A stretch of DNA of 9,047 nt from NCBI GenBank assembly GCA_025455665.1, contig JALOMC010000070.1, forward strand, positions 1-9,047, read 5' to 3'. Source of the stretch: Chitinophagaceae bacterium. GTDB lineage: Bacteria; Bacteroidota; Bacteroidia; Chitinophagales; Chitinophagaceae. The position numbers and the translations under genes are program-made. The notes below the pieces were generated by a model. The model saw only the letters and a program-made list of their open reading frames with translations, did no database searches and was not told the origin of the DNA. Below are positions 1 through 6,875 of the stretch, one piece after another (within the stretch, counting starts at the first letter, position 1; each line of letters opens with the position of its first letter).

Positions 1-407
1 GATAAAAAGACTTCTTGCTTTGCCGCATCGTAAATGGCGAATGCCCACATACCGTTGAATCGCTGCACACAGTTCGCCCCCCAGGCGTGGTAGGCCGCCA
101 GAATAACCTCGGTGTCTGAACTGGATAAGAACTGATACCCCAACTTGACCAGCTCGGCTTGTAGCTCGATATAATTATAAATCTCGCCGTTGTAGGTGAT
201 GGTAAGGCCAAAGCGGGTCATGGGTTGCGCACCAGTGGGCGATAGGTCGATAATAGCCAGGCGGCGATGGCCGAAGCCCACGCCACCATCGATGAAAAAA
301 CCTTCGCCATCAGGGCCGCGGTGGGCGATGGCATCTGTCATTTTCTTCAGGTCCGATTGTTCTACCGGCTTCCCGTCAAAATGAATAATGCCTGCTATAC
401 CGCACAT
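1..407 (-). CDS. asnB: Asparagine synthase (glutamine-hydrolysing) family protein, N-terminal part only
   Basis: This is the first 135 codons of a class II glutamine amidotransferase; the gene continues past the left edge. The protein begins MCGIAGIIHF, so Cys2 becomes the N-terminal nucleophile once Met1 is removed. Further glutaminase-site motifs are HRGPDGEG (29-36), GHRRLAIIDLS (46-56), YNGEIYNY (72-79) and SDTEVIL (97-103), spaced as in AsnB. This domain frees ammonia from glutamine. The missing C-terminal synthetase domain would activate the acceptor with ATP. The start is certain because the catalytic Cys must be residue 2. It follows the export gene by 54 bases on the same strand, so it is probably its operon partner. 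Housekeeping asparagine synthase is one possibility. In surface-glycan loci, AsnB-like proteins can instead amidate sugar carboxylates (WbpS of Pseudomonas O-antigen clusters is usually given that role). The fragment cannot separate these. Family call very secure; substrate unknown. Confidence 0.93.
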   Translation of the reverse strand, partial: MCGIAGIIHFDGKPVEQSDLKKMTDAIAHRGPDGEGFFIDGGVGFGHRRLAIIDLSPTGAQPMTRFGLTITYNGEIYNYIELQAELVKLGYQFLSSSDTEVILAAYHAWGANCVQRFNGMWAFAIYDAAKQEVFL

Positions 408-435
408 ACTGCTTACTTTATTTCCTGGGCGTGGG

Positions 436-448
436 CCGCATTTTGCGG
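436..448 (-). repeat. Small perfect inverted repeat after the export gene
   Basis: CCGCA-TTT-TGCGG is a 5-bp stem with a 3-base loop. It lies 13 bases past the stop of the SLBB gene, in the 54-base gap before asnB. No T-run follows it on the minus strand, so it does not look like an intrinsic terminator. It might shape mRNA ends or decay, or be chance. Confidence 0.35.
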
Positions 449-461
449 TACCCGCTGGCTT

Positions 462-2927
462 TTAGCGTACTGCATTTACCACCGAAATGATCATCGTAGC
501 CAAGGTGGCCGAAATAGACGAAATCGCAATCCACTCTGCTGTCGTTAGTCCCTTTTTGCCCTCTCTTTCTTTGGATGGTACAAATACTTCGCTTCGCGGT
601 GTTACTATCGGATACGATTTGAAAAACAAAAAGCGCTTGACTGGTATTGCTCGTCCATCGGGGTAAATCACAAACGTTTTTGACTTGCGTGCTGCAGTGG
701 TGTAGCTACCTGACTCACGAATGTATTTACGGGCGCTGGTACCTTCTGCAAAGGGCAATAACCCAGGACGATAAACCTCGCCGGACACCCGCACCAAATT
801 GCTGGCCCTTGCCACTTCTATATAATCACCATCTTCCAAAATCAGATCTTCTGGCCCGCCAGGATTTGCCTTGATTCTTTCTACGTTTACGCTCAAAAAG
901 TCGATTTCCTTCAACATTTGTTCACGAAGCTCCGGATTGCTCATCAGGCTGTCGCGGCTCACATCCAGCAATCGCTCCATTATCAGCTGCCGCTCAGTAG
1001 CCGAGAGACTATAGTTGGCCGCCCTCTTAATCAGTATAGCCGAAGAATCGGCACTACCCTTGAAACCACCTGCTCTTTGCAGAAGCTGCGAGATAGTTTC
1101 CTTTGAATTTTCAAGCGAGTAGCGGCCCGGGCTCAGCACTTGCCCCTCTACAACTACCGAACGCTGGCGCTCAAAGTTGCCCCGGTTACGAATCAGCACC
1201 AGATCGAACGGCTTCAACACTTCATTGGCCCCGGCACTGGCCAGGCCGGCCGACAGGTCTACTTTTATCAGTTCGCTTTGCCGGTAGGCATCGGTGTTTA
1301 CATCTACTTCAGGCATGCGCCGGGCAATCTCAACATTGGCTTTGTCAGCCCCTTCAGCAAATCCGCCCGATAACTGAATCACATCACGCAAGGTCAGCCC
1401 TTCGCGGTAGGCCAGGCTGCCGGGCGCACGCACAGCTCCCTGCACATCTACTACTTGCTGGTCACGCAGATCGAACAGTGAACTGATTGTAACAATGTCT
1501 TCGCGTACAAGGCCGATTGCCTCCTTTCCGGTAAGCACCCCACTTACATCAAATGAAACGCTGGCAGCCGATAAATCATCCTTAAGGCGGGCAATGATGC
1601 CCCGGGCTTTGAATGCATCGGGACGCAAACCACCCGCTAACTCAATCAATTGCTTCAACTGCATACCAGGCTTCAACTCATAATCACCCGGCCTGTACAC
1701 CGCCCCACGTACCGTTACCCGGTTATTAAATCTGTTCAGGGCTTTGCCCACCCGCATTACATCGCCTGAGCGTGGCAAGAAACTGCCCATCTGATCGGCA
1801 GGCACATCGGCCAGCAGGCGGCCCGTGTCAGAAATGCGCATCAACTTGACACTGGCACGAAACGCACTATCAGAAAACCCGCCACAATAGGTCATGAGCT
1901 GGTCCAACGATTCATTGGCCAACATCTCAAATTTACCGGGCCGACGCACTTCTCCTTCTACAGTTACCCGCATTTGGTAGTAGGGAATCACCACTACGTC
2001 CTGATCTTGCAGCAGCACATTGTCTTTTCGATCGCCGCGAAGCAAAAAGCTGTACAGATCAATCTGACGGCGTTGGCTTCCCCGTACCAGTTCTATTTTT
2101 CTAAAGCTACCATTGCCCGAAGGGCCGCCACATAAATAAAGCAAATTGAACAAGGTGCTGAGCGAACTGATGTTATAAGTACCAGGCTTGGTGGCCTGTC
2201 CTATCACCGTTACACCAATTGTTCTGATTTTGCTGAGCGTGGTTTGCACCTTGGTTTGGCCTGTGCCAATGGCTCTGTAGATGGTAGCGGCCATGCGAGA
2301 CCGGATGCGGCTGGCAGCTTCTTCTACACTCAGCCCGAGTACTGCCAGCGGGCCCACATTCTGAATGTATATGTTGCCTTCGGCACTTACCGGCAGCCGA
2401 TAGGTTTGCTCGCTGTAGCCATATACCTGTACCGTTAGTTCATCGCCGGGGCCCAGCGTGTAGCTGGCAGGCGTGGCTATTCGGTAGTTAGGCTCAAATA
2501 CGCTGCTTACTTCCGAAAAAAGTTCGGATCCGAAGATGGAAGAATCCCGAAGCACGGGCTTCATGGCAGGTCGGGCAGCCTCCTCCGACTCGGCTTTCTG
2601 AATCTCCGGCTTCCCGTCTTTTGAAGTGCCCGGCGGCGGCATTGTCTGCCCTGCGTTTGTTTTAACGCCTGCATTCAGCTTTGTCAATCGTTCTTTCAGC
2701 TTCTGCAGCTGGTCGGCGGGCAGGCCGCGCTGGGTAGCCATGGCAAACAGTTGTTCATCTGATAGGCCTGTGCCTTTGGCCTTGGTGTAATAAGATCGAA
2801 TCTCGTCGTCAGACAAAGCAGCTATGTCTACATTGCGCAGGTTATCGGCATTCAGCGTTTGGGCTATAGCCGGGCCTGTACTCAGGCCTACTACTACCAG
2901 CAGCAAAAACAAACTTTTGAATTTCAT
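462..2927 (-). CDS. Wza-like polysaccharide export protein with six SLBB domains
   Basis: This 821-residue envelope protein should form the periplasmic/outer-membrane channel for an exported polysaccharide. Residues 1-22 are a signal peptide (MKFK, then a hydrophobic run ending PAIAQ) with no lipobox Cys, unlike E. coli Wza. A charged, Pro-rich, probably flexible stretch covers about 86-125. The Poly_export (PF02563-type) domain is at about 153-235 with its hallmark YTLGPGDELTV (156-166). Six SLBB-like repeats, each with a G-x-V-x-x-PG core or a variant and most ending in GG, lie at about 236-270, 319-352, 402-434, 491-523, 589-622 and 711-742. A probably helical insertion (about 640-690) separates repeats 5 and 6. 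A hydrophobic helix (about 797-818) closes the protein, where Wza has its membrane-spanning helix. At 821 residues it is about twice the length of Wza. The ATG at 2927 is chosen because the signal peptide follows directly; an in-frame TTG at 2996 would add 23 residues without signal character. Function firm; polymer unknown. Confidence 0.92.
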   Translation of the reverse strand: MKFKSLFLLLVVVGLSTGPAIAQTLNADNLRNVDIAALSDDEIRSYYTKAKGTGLSDEQLFAMATQRGLPADQLQKLKERLTKLNAGVKTNAGQTMPPPGTSKDGKPEIQKAESEEAARPAMKPVLRDSSIFGSELFSEVSSVFEPNYRIATPASYTLGPGDELTVQVYGYSEQTYRLPVSAEGNIYIQNVGPLAVLGLSVEEAASRIRSRMAATIYRAIGTGQTKVQTTLSKIRTIGVTVIGQATKPGTYNISSLSTLFNLLYLCGGPSGNGSFRKIELVRGSQRRQIDLYSFLLRGDRKDNVLLQDQDVVVIPYYQMRVTVEGEVRRPGKFEMLANESLDQLMTYCGGFSDSAFRASVKLMRISDTGRLLADVPADQMGSFLPRSGDVMRVGKALNRFNNRVTVRGAVYRPGDYELKPGMQLKQLIELAGGLRPDAFKARGIIARLKDDLSAASVSFDVSGVLTGKEAIGLVREDIVTISSLFDLRDQQVVDVQGAVRAPGSLAYREGLTLRDVIQLSGGFAEGADKANVEIARRMPEVDVNTDAYRQSELIKVDLSAGLASAGANEVLKPFDLVLIRNRGNFERQRSVVVEGQVLSPGRYSLENSKETISQLLQRAGGFKGSADSSAILIKRAANYSLSATERQLIMERLLDVSRDSLMSNPELREQMLKEIDFLSVNVERIKANPGGPEDLILEDGDYIEVARASNLVRVSGEVYRPGLLPFAEGTSARKYIRESGSYTTAARKSKTFVIYPDGRAIPVKRFLFFKSYPIVTPRSEVFVPSKEREGKKGLTTAEWIAISSISATLATMIISVVNAVR

Positions 2928-2993
2928 GCAGGAGAAGCGGATGTGAGATGGTTGTAGATGGCGGGAGATACAAAAAACCACCCGCTCACCCGG

Positions 2994-3001
2994 CAAATAT
3001 A
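2994..3001 (-). promoter_or_regulatory. Candidate Bacteroidota -7 promoter box before the export gene
   Basis: On the minus strand this reads TATATTTG, an exact fit to the Bacteroidota -7 consensus TAnnTTTG. It lies just past the stop of the upstream dehydrogenase gene and about 66 bases before the export gene's ATG. No TTG-type -33 box is visible at the usual spacing of about 19 bases. It may be a weak internal promoter giving the export and asnB genes their own transcription, or a chance match in AT-rich spacer. Confidence 0.4.
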
Positions 3002-3004
3002 GGG

Positions 3005-4060
3005 CTAATGCGACACCACCTCGGGACGCTGAAGCGTGGGCGCCGGCGACCGTCCGGCCAGCGAATAAATTCGCTCAATGGCCTCCACAGTAGCAGCGGC
3101 CTCCTCTATCGAGTTGATCATTTGCCCATTTCCTGCCAGTACCATCAGCAGGTTTCGGTACACTTCCGGGTGATTACTCATGCTACCGGTGTAGCTGCCG
3201 TATTGGTTGGGCGGATTGCCGGCGGGCAGGCCCGATACCGGCTCCCCTTCCAGCGACTGGTAATCCAATTCATTCAGATACTGTCCGCCAATTTTAATAG
3301 TGCCTTTTTCGCCAAAAATGGCAATGGAACCTTCCATATTATGCCTGTAAGCATTGACCGTGTAGTGAATGCCAAGCAATGCTCCGCTTTCAAAACGTCC
3401 GGTGACAATGCCGGTATCTTCAAACTCCATACTTTGAGTATGCCCCAGGTTTTGCAGGCAGGCATGCTCAGGTACAAAAGGCCCGAAAAACCAGACCAAC
3501 AGATCGATAAAATGACTGAACTGGGTGAAAAGCGTGCCACCATCCAGCTCCAGCGTGCCCTTCCAGCTTTTTTCGTAGTAGTCAGCAGGCCGGTTCCAAA
3601 AGCCATTAAGCTGTACGCTGTAGATCTGGCCCAGCCGCCCTTCTTGCAATAGCTGCTTTACTGCTTGTACCGGCGGATTAAACCGGTTTTGCTTCACTAC
3701 CCACAAGTGCCGAGCGGCTTTACGGGCCACGGTCATCATCTCACGGGCATCGGCCATGGTTAGTGCCATCGGCTTTTCGCACAATACATGGCAGCCTGCC
3801 CGCAGGGCAGCGATGCTTTGTGCAGCGTGCAGGCCATTGGGCGTACAAATAACTGCTACATCTATATTGCCTTGTAGCTCTTGCCACAGCCGGTCGGCAC
3901 AGGCAAAGGGCAATGCAGCATGCCGTTTTGCCAATTGGCGGCATTTTTCTTCGTCTATATCGCACACCGCTACCAATGCCCCCATACTGGCCATAATATC
4001 CGCATGGCGCTGGCCAATGCGGCCGCAGCCTATCAGGGCAAAACGAAGGGGTGGGTTCAT
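3005..4060 (-). CDS. Gfo/Idh/MocA family NAD(P)-dependent sugar dehydrogenase
   Basis: This 351-residue protein is a cytoplasmic oxidoreductase with an N-terminal Rossmann fold: FALIGCGRIGQRHA at 7-20, the acidic residues D34 and D36 (CDIDEEK) after the second strand, and ICTPNGLH at 71-78. The family's catalytic signature EKP is at 95-97 (Lys96). The C-terminal substrate domain carries WNRPADYYEKSWKGT (155-169), GGTLFTQFSHFIDLL (174-188; His183 is the likely catalytic His and Asp186 its partner) and GEKGTI (250-255). Length and both domains are complete. The SWKGT and HFIDLL patterns recall the WlbA/WbpB type, which oxidises C3 of UDP-GlcNAc-uronate, but family members act on many sugars and I cannot fix the substrate. 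It lies 71 bases after rmlA and 77 before the export gene, so a role in making a nucleotide sugar for the polymer is the natural inference. The usual WlbA partners (aminotransferase, acetyltransferase) are not in the window. Confidence 0.88.
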   Translation of the reverse strand: MNPPLRFALIGCGRIGQRHADIMASMGALVAVCDIDEEKCRQLAKRHAALPFACADRLWQELQGNIDVAVICTPNGLHAAQSIAALRAGCHVLCEKPMALTMADAREMMTVARKAARHLWVVKQNRFNPPVQAVKQLLQEGRLGQIYSVQLNGFWNRPADYYEKSWKGTLELDGGTLFTQFSHFIDLLVWFFGPFVPEHACLQNLGHTQSMEFEDTGIVTGRFESGALLGIHYTVNAYRHNMEGSIAIFGEKGTIKIGGQYLNELDYQSLEGEPVSGLPAGNPPNQYGSYTGSMSNHPEVYRNLLMVLAGNGQMINSIEEAAATVEAIERIYSLAGRSPAPTLQRPEVVSH

Positions 4061-4131
4061 AGGCTCAGGTTCTCGTTCACAGCTACGCAGCTAAGGTAGG
4101 GGGTAAAAGCGCTAGGGCGTGCACCCGTTGA

Positions 4132-4989
4132 TTATTTCAACCTTTGCAGGTATTGGCCGTAACCGCTTTTTGCCAGCTGCCTACCTAACTCGTCCAGCTG
4201 TGCCTTGTCGATGAACCCTTTGCGCCATGCTACTTCTTCTATACAGCCAATTTTCAGGCCCTGCCGCTTCTCTATTACGCTCACAAACTCCGTAGCATCG
4301 TGCAGACTATCGAAGGTACCGGTGTCCAGCCAGGCGGTGCCGCGGTCCATTACACCCACTTTCAGGCGTCCACGTTTCAGGTACTCGTTGTTTACATCCG
4401 TTATTTCGTACTCGCCACGGGCCGATGGCTGAATGTTGGCAGCAATACTCACCACTTCGTTGTCGTAGAAATAAAGGCCGGGTACCGCATAATTGCTTTT
4501 GGGCTGCTGTGGCTTCTCTTCTATGCTAATGGCTTTGAAATGAGCATCAAACTCTACCACGCCATACCGCTCCGGATCACTCACTTCGTAGGCAAACACG
4601 GCAGCGCCATCCACATCATTGAAGCTCTCCAGCAGCTTACTAAAACCGCTACCATAAAAAATATTGTCGCCCAAAATGAGGCACACTTTATCGCTGCCCA
4701 CAAAGTCGGCTCCTATTACAAATGCCTGTGCCAGCCCATTAGGGATGGCCTGTACTGCATATTCAAAACGGCATCCTACCTGACTGCCATCACCCAGCAA
4801 GCGCACAAACTGGCTTTGGTCTTCAGGCGTGGTAATGATGAGGATTTCGCGGATGCCAGCCAGCATCAGTACACTCAGCGGATAGTAAATCATCGGCTTG
4901 TCGTATACCGGCATCAGCTGCTTGCTGACACCTTTTGTAATAGGATGCAGACGGGTACCCGAACCTCCGGCGAGAATTATTCCTTTCAT
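4132..4989 (-). CDS. rmlA: Glucose-1-phosphate thymidylyltransferase
   Basis: RmlA joins glucose-1-phosphate and dTTP to give dTDP-glucose and pyrophosphate, the first step of dTDP-rhamnose synthesis in the cytoplasm. The 285-residue protein is full length for the family (about 290). The nucleotide-binding signature GGSGTRLHP is at 8-16, followed by Lys23 (VSKQLMPVYDKPMIYYPLS, 21-39). LILGDNIFYG (104-113) supplies the metal-binding Asp108. IEEKP (156-160), GLYFYD (171-176), RGEYEITDVN (191-200) and WLDTGT (220-225) complete the nucleotidyltransferase core and sugar site. The short form ending soon after the YGQYL motif fits RmlA rather than GalU or GlmU. The ATG at 4989 gives the classic MKGIILAGG start. 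It lies 58 bases downstream of rmlC in the same direction. Very secure. Confidence 0.97.
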   Translation of the reverse strand: MKGIILAGGSGTRLHPITKGVSKQLMPVYDKPMIYYPLSVLMLAGIREILIITTPEDQSQFVRLLGDGSQVGCRFEYAVQAIPNGLAQAFVIGADFVGSDKVCLILGDNIFYGSGFSKLLESFNDVDGAAVFAYEVSDPERYGVVEFDAHFKAISIEEKPQQPKSNYAVPGLYFYDNEVVSIAANIQPSARGEYEITDVNNEYLKRGRLKVGVMDRGTAWLDTGTFDSLHDATEFVSVIEKRQGLKIGCIEEVAWRKGFIDKAQLDELGRQLAKSGYGQYLQRLK

Positions 4990-5032
4990 GGTGGCGGTTT
5001 GTTTTATGGCGTGATGTAAGAAGAAGCAACCT

Positions 5033-5045
5033 CAAAGCAGCTTTG
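5033..5045 (-). repeat. Short palindrome between rmlC and rmlA
   Basis: CAAAGCAGCTTTG is a perfect palindrome around one central base, starting two bases past the rmlC stop. The RNA could fold only into a small weak stem, and no U-run follows. It may be a minor mRNA structure or chance. Confidence 0.25.
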
Positions 5046-5047
5046 GG

Positions 5048-5614
5048 CTATGTGGAAGGCATTTGTAGCCCTGCCACAAAATCGGCCCAACTGCCGGCGC
5101 CCACATCCTTGGCCGAAAGAATAGCATCTGACAAGGGCACCTGCCAATCGATAGCCAGTTCGGTGTCAAAAGGATGGATCCCGCCCTCGCTGGGCTTGTT
5201 GTAGTAGTTGTCGCACTTGTAAAAAAACACAGCCTTGTCTGACAGTACCGAAAAACCATGGGCAAAGCCACGGGGTACAAATAGCTGGTATTCATTGTTA
5301 TCACTCAGCTCTACACAGTACGATTGGCCAAAGCTGGGGCTATCGGGCCGCAGATCGACCGCTACATCCAGCACCCGGCCATGTACTACCCGCACCAGTT
5401 TGGCCTGGGCGTACTCGCCACGCTGAAAGTGCAGGCCCCGCACCACCCCATAAGTACTGGCCGACTGGTTATCCTGCACAAAATGTCCTTGCCAGCCGGT
5501 GGCAGTGCTGAATTTTTGGTGGTTGAATGACTCCAGAAAATAGCCCCGTTCGTCGTGAAAAAGGCTGTTTTTAATAAGCCAGCAATCCTTCAAAGGCGTT
5601 TCAATGATTTGCAT
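5048..5614 (-). CDS. rmlC: dTDP-4-dehydrorhamnose 3,5-epimerase
   Basis: RmlC inverts C3 and C5 of dTDP-4-dehydro-6-deoxy-D-glucose to give dTDP-4-dehydro-L-rhamnose, the third step of the pathway. The 188-residue cupin protein has the normal length. Visible active-site features are RGLHFQ (59-64) with the base His62, Lys72 in AKLVRV, His119 in RGFAHGF, Tyr132 in FYKCD, and Asp170 in SAKD, which fits the Asp of the His-Asp pair in characterised RmlC. The N-terminal ERGYFLESFN (22-31) is also typical. All key residues are present, so it should be a true 3,5-epimerase rather than a degenerate or C3-only relative, though relatives such as QdtA/FdtA or EvaD types cannot be wholly excluded by eye. 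It starts 32 bases after the rmlB stop. Confidence 0.96.
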   Translation of the reverse strand: MQIIETPLKDCWLIKNSLFHDERGYFLESFNHQKFSTATGWQGHFVQDNQSASTYGVVRGLHFQRGEYAQAKLVRVVHGRVLDVAVDLRPDSPSFGQSYCVELSDNNEYQLFVPRGFAHGFSVLSDKAVFFYKCDNYYNKPSEGGIHPFDTELAIDWQVPLSDAILSAKDVGAGSWADFVAGLQMPST

Positions 5615-5628
5615 ACAGTAGCGCCCGG

Positions 5629-5642
5629 CACCGGGGCCGGTG
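5629..5642 (-). repeat. GC-rich hairpin in the rmlB-rmlC gap
   Basis: CACCG-GGGC-CGGTG forms a strong 5-bp stem with a 4-base loop. It fills about half of the 32-base gap, between the rmlB stop and the rmlC start, with no T-run. It could slow ribosomes or exonucleases and so tune rmlC relative to rmlB, but no evidence beyond the sequence supports a role. Confidence 0.35.
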
Positions 5643-5646
5643 GCAG

Positions 5647-6708
5647 TTATCGGTTTTTGTATTGAGTTTCGTAATAGGCCATGTAGGCACCACTGGTCAC
5701 ACTTTCCAGCCAGCTGGTATTGGTCAGGTACCAGTCAATGGTTTCGCTCAGGCCCTGCTCGAAAGTAACACTGGGCGACCAGCCAAGCTCCTGGTTGATT
5801 TTGCTGGCATCAATGGCATATCGGCGGTCGTGCCCGGGCCTGTCTTTCACATAGGTAATGAGCTGCTCGCTGGTACCAGGTGCACGTCCCAGCTTTTCGT
5901 CCATCTGTTGGCACAGTAGTTTTACCAGATCTATATTCTTCCACTCATTAAAGCCGCCAATATTATAAGTATCGTGCTGCCGGCCTTTGTGAAACACCAG
6001 ATCAATAGCGCTGGCGTGATCTTTTACATACAGCCAGTCGCGGGTGTACAAGCCGTCGCCATACACCGGCAGGGGCTTGCCATGAATGATGTTATTGATG
6101 AAAAGAGGAATCAGCTTTTCGGGAAAATGATATGGCCCGTAGTTGTTGCTACAGTTTGACACTACGGTGGGCATGCCGTAAGTATCGCCATAGGCCCGCA
6201 CAAAGTGGTCGCTGGCAGCCTTGCTGGCGCTGTAGGGCGAGTGCGGATCGTAGCGGGTGGTTTCGGTAAAAAGGCCGGTATCGCCCAGGGCGCCATACAC
6301 TTCGTCGGTACTTACATGGTAAAAACGCTTGCCTTCATACTGGCCGGCCCATCGCTTTTTGGCAGCCTCCAGCAGGTTCACAGTGCCTATCACGTTGGTG
6401 TACACAAAATCGAGCGGACTGAGAATGCTACGGTCTACGTGGCTTTCGGCCGCCAGGTGTATCACGCCGGTCACATCTTCGGCCACCAGCAACTGCTGCA
6501 CGGCATCGGCATCCAGCAGGTTGATGTGAGCAAACTGGTAGTTGGGTGCCTGCTCTACGTCCTTCAGATTTTCCAGATTGCCGGCGTAGGTCAGCGCATC
6601 CAGGTTGATGATTTTGTAGTGTGGGTACTTGTTTACAAACAAGCGCACCACGTGGCTGCCTATAAAGCCGGCGCCACCGGTGATGACAATTCGATGCTGA
6701 TAGCTCAT
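5647..6708 (-). CDS. rmlB: dTDP-glucose 4,6-dehydratase
   Basis: RmlB converts dTDP-glucose to dTDP-4-dehydro-6-deoxyglucose with bound NAD+, the second step of dTDP-rhamnose synthesis and a branch point to other 6-deoxysugars. The 353-residue protein is a complete extended short-chain dehydrogenase. GGAGFIGSH at 11-19 binds NAD+. LDALTYAGNLENL (36-48) is the dTDP-glucose dehydratase signature. HLAAESHVDRS (84-94), STDEVYG (133-139; Thr134, Asp135 and Glu136 are the dehydratase catalytic triplet) and YSASK (159-163; Tyr159 and Lys163) make up the active site. NNYGPYHFPEKLIP (188-201) and RPGHDRRYAID (290-300) contact substrate. The ATG at 6708 is preferred; an in-frame TTG two codons upstream is also possible but adds nothing. 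It is the first gene of the minus-strand cluster, 20 bases from the promoter candidate. Very secure. Confidence 0.97.
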   Translation of the reverse strand: MSYQHRIVITGGAGFIGSHVVRLFVNKYPHYKIINLDALTYAGNLENLKDVEQAPNYQFAHINLLDADAVQQLLVAEDVTGVIHLAAESHVDRSILSPLDFVYTNVIGTVNLLEAAKKRWAGQYEGKRFYHVSTDEVYGALGDTGLFTETTRYDPHSPYSASKAASDHFVRAYGDTYGMPTVVSNCSNNYGPYHFPEKLIPLFINNIIHGKPLPVYGDGLYTRDWLYVKDHASAIDLVFHKGRQHDTYNIGGFNEWKNIDLVKLLCQQMDEKLGRAPGTSEQLITYVKDRPGHDRRYAIDASKINQELGWSPSVTFEQGLSETIDWYLTNTSWLESVTSGAYMAYYETQYKNR

Positions 6709-6727
6709 GTGCAAATAAAGATAGGCA

Positions 6728-6757
6728 CAAACTTAGCGGTAAAGGGGCATGCGAAAA
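6728..6757 (-). promoter_or_regulatory. Promoter candidate for the rml/export operon
   Basis: On the minus strand TAAGTTTG (6735-6728) matches the Bacteroidota -7 consensus TAnnTTTG exactly. A TTTT tract (6757-6754), close to the -33 TTTG consensus, sits 18 bases upstream, near the usual 19. Transcription would begin near 6720, leaving a leader of about a dozen bases before the rmlB ATG. It is the only good match in the divergent region, where the operon's promoter is expected. Confidence 0.55.
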
Positions 6758-6763
6758 CATGCC
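6746..6763. promoter_or_regulatory. Inverted repeat overlapping the -33 element, possible operator
   Basis: GGCATG-CGAAAA-CATGCC is a perfect 6-bp inverted repeat with a 6-base A-rich spacer. It covers the putative -33 box of the rml promoter. Position and symmetry suit a binding site for a dimeric regulator, but the half-sites are short and there is only one copy here. Confidence 0.35.
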
Positions 6764-6875
6764 GATCGTCAGCTGCTACAATAAATACGACAGGCTACTA
6801 CAAGCCAAAAACCAACAATGCTCTACCAAAGGGGCCGGCCGAATACCCTACATTTAGCATCCAAACTTTGCTGCC

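Noticed and set aside
436..448. Hairpin after the export gene as an intrinsic terminator
   Set aside because: Stem only 5 bp and no T-run on the minus strand; kept only as a small repeat.
2928..2996. Extending the export protein upstream to a TTG at 2996
   Set aside because: The 23 extra residues would bury the signal peptide inside the protein, and the TTG lies inside a promoter-like box.
2948..3652. Plus-strand open frame (234 codons)
   Set aside because: It is antisense to the Gfo/Idh/MocA gene and the start region of the export gene, both well supported; no family resemblance.
4081..4092. AGCT-ACGC-AGCT repeat in the gap between rmlA and the dehydrogenase gene
   Set aside because: A 4-bp stem is expected by chance and has no supporting context.
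4300..5019. Plus-strand open frame (239 codons)
   Set aside because: It is antisense to rmlA, which has all family motifs; the product looks like a shadow translation.
6849..6856. TACATTTA as a -7 box for the plus-strand acyltransferase gene
   Set aside because: One mismatch to TAnnTTTG, no -33 box at the right spacing. A nearby AAACTTTG (6863-6870) has the same weakness.
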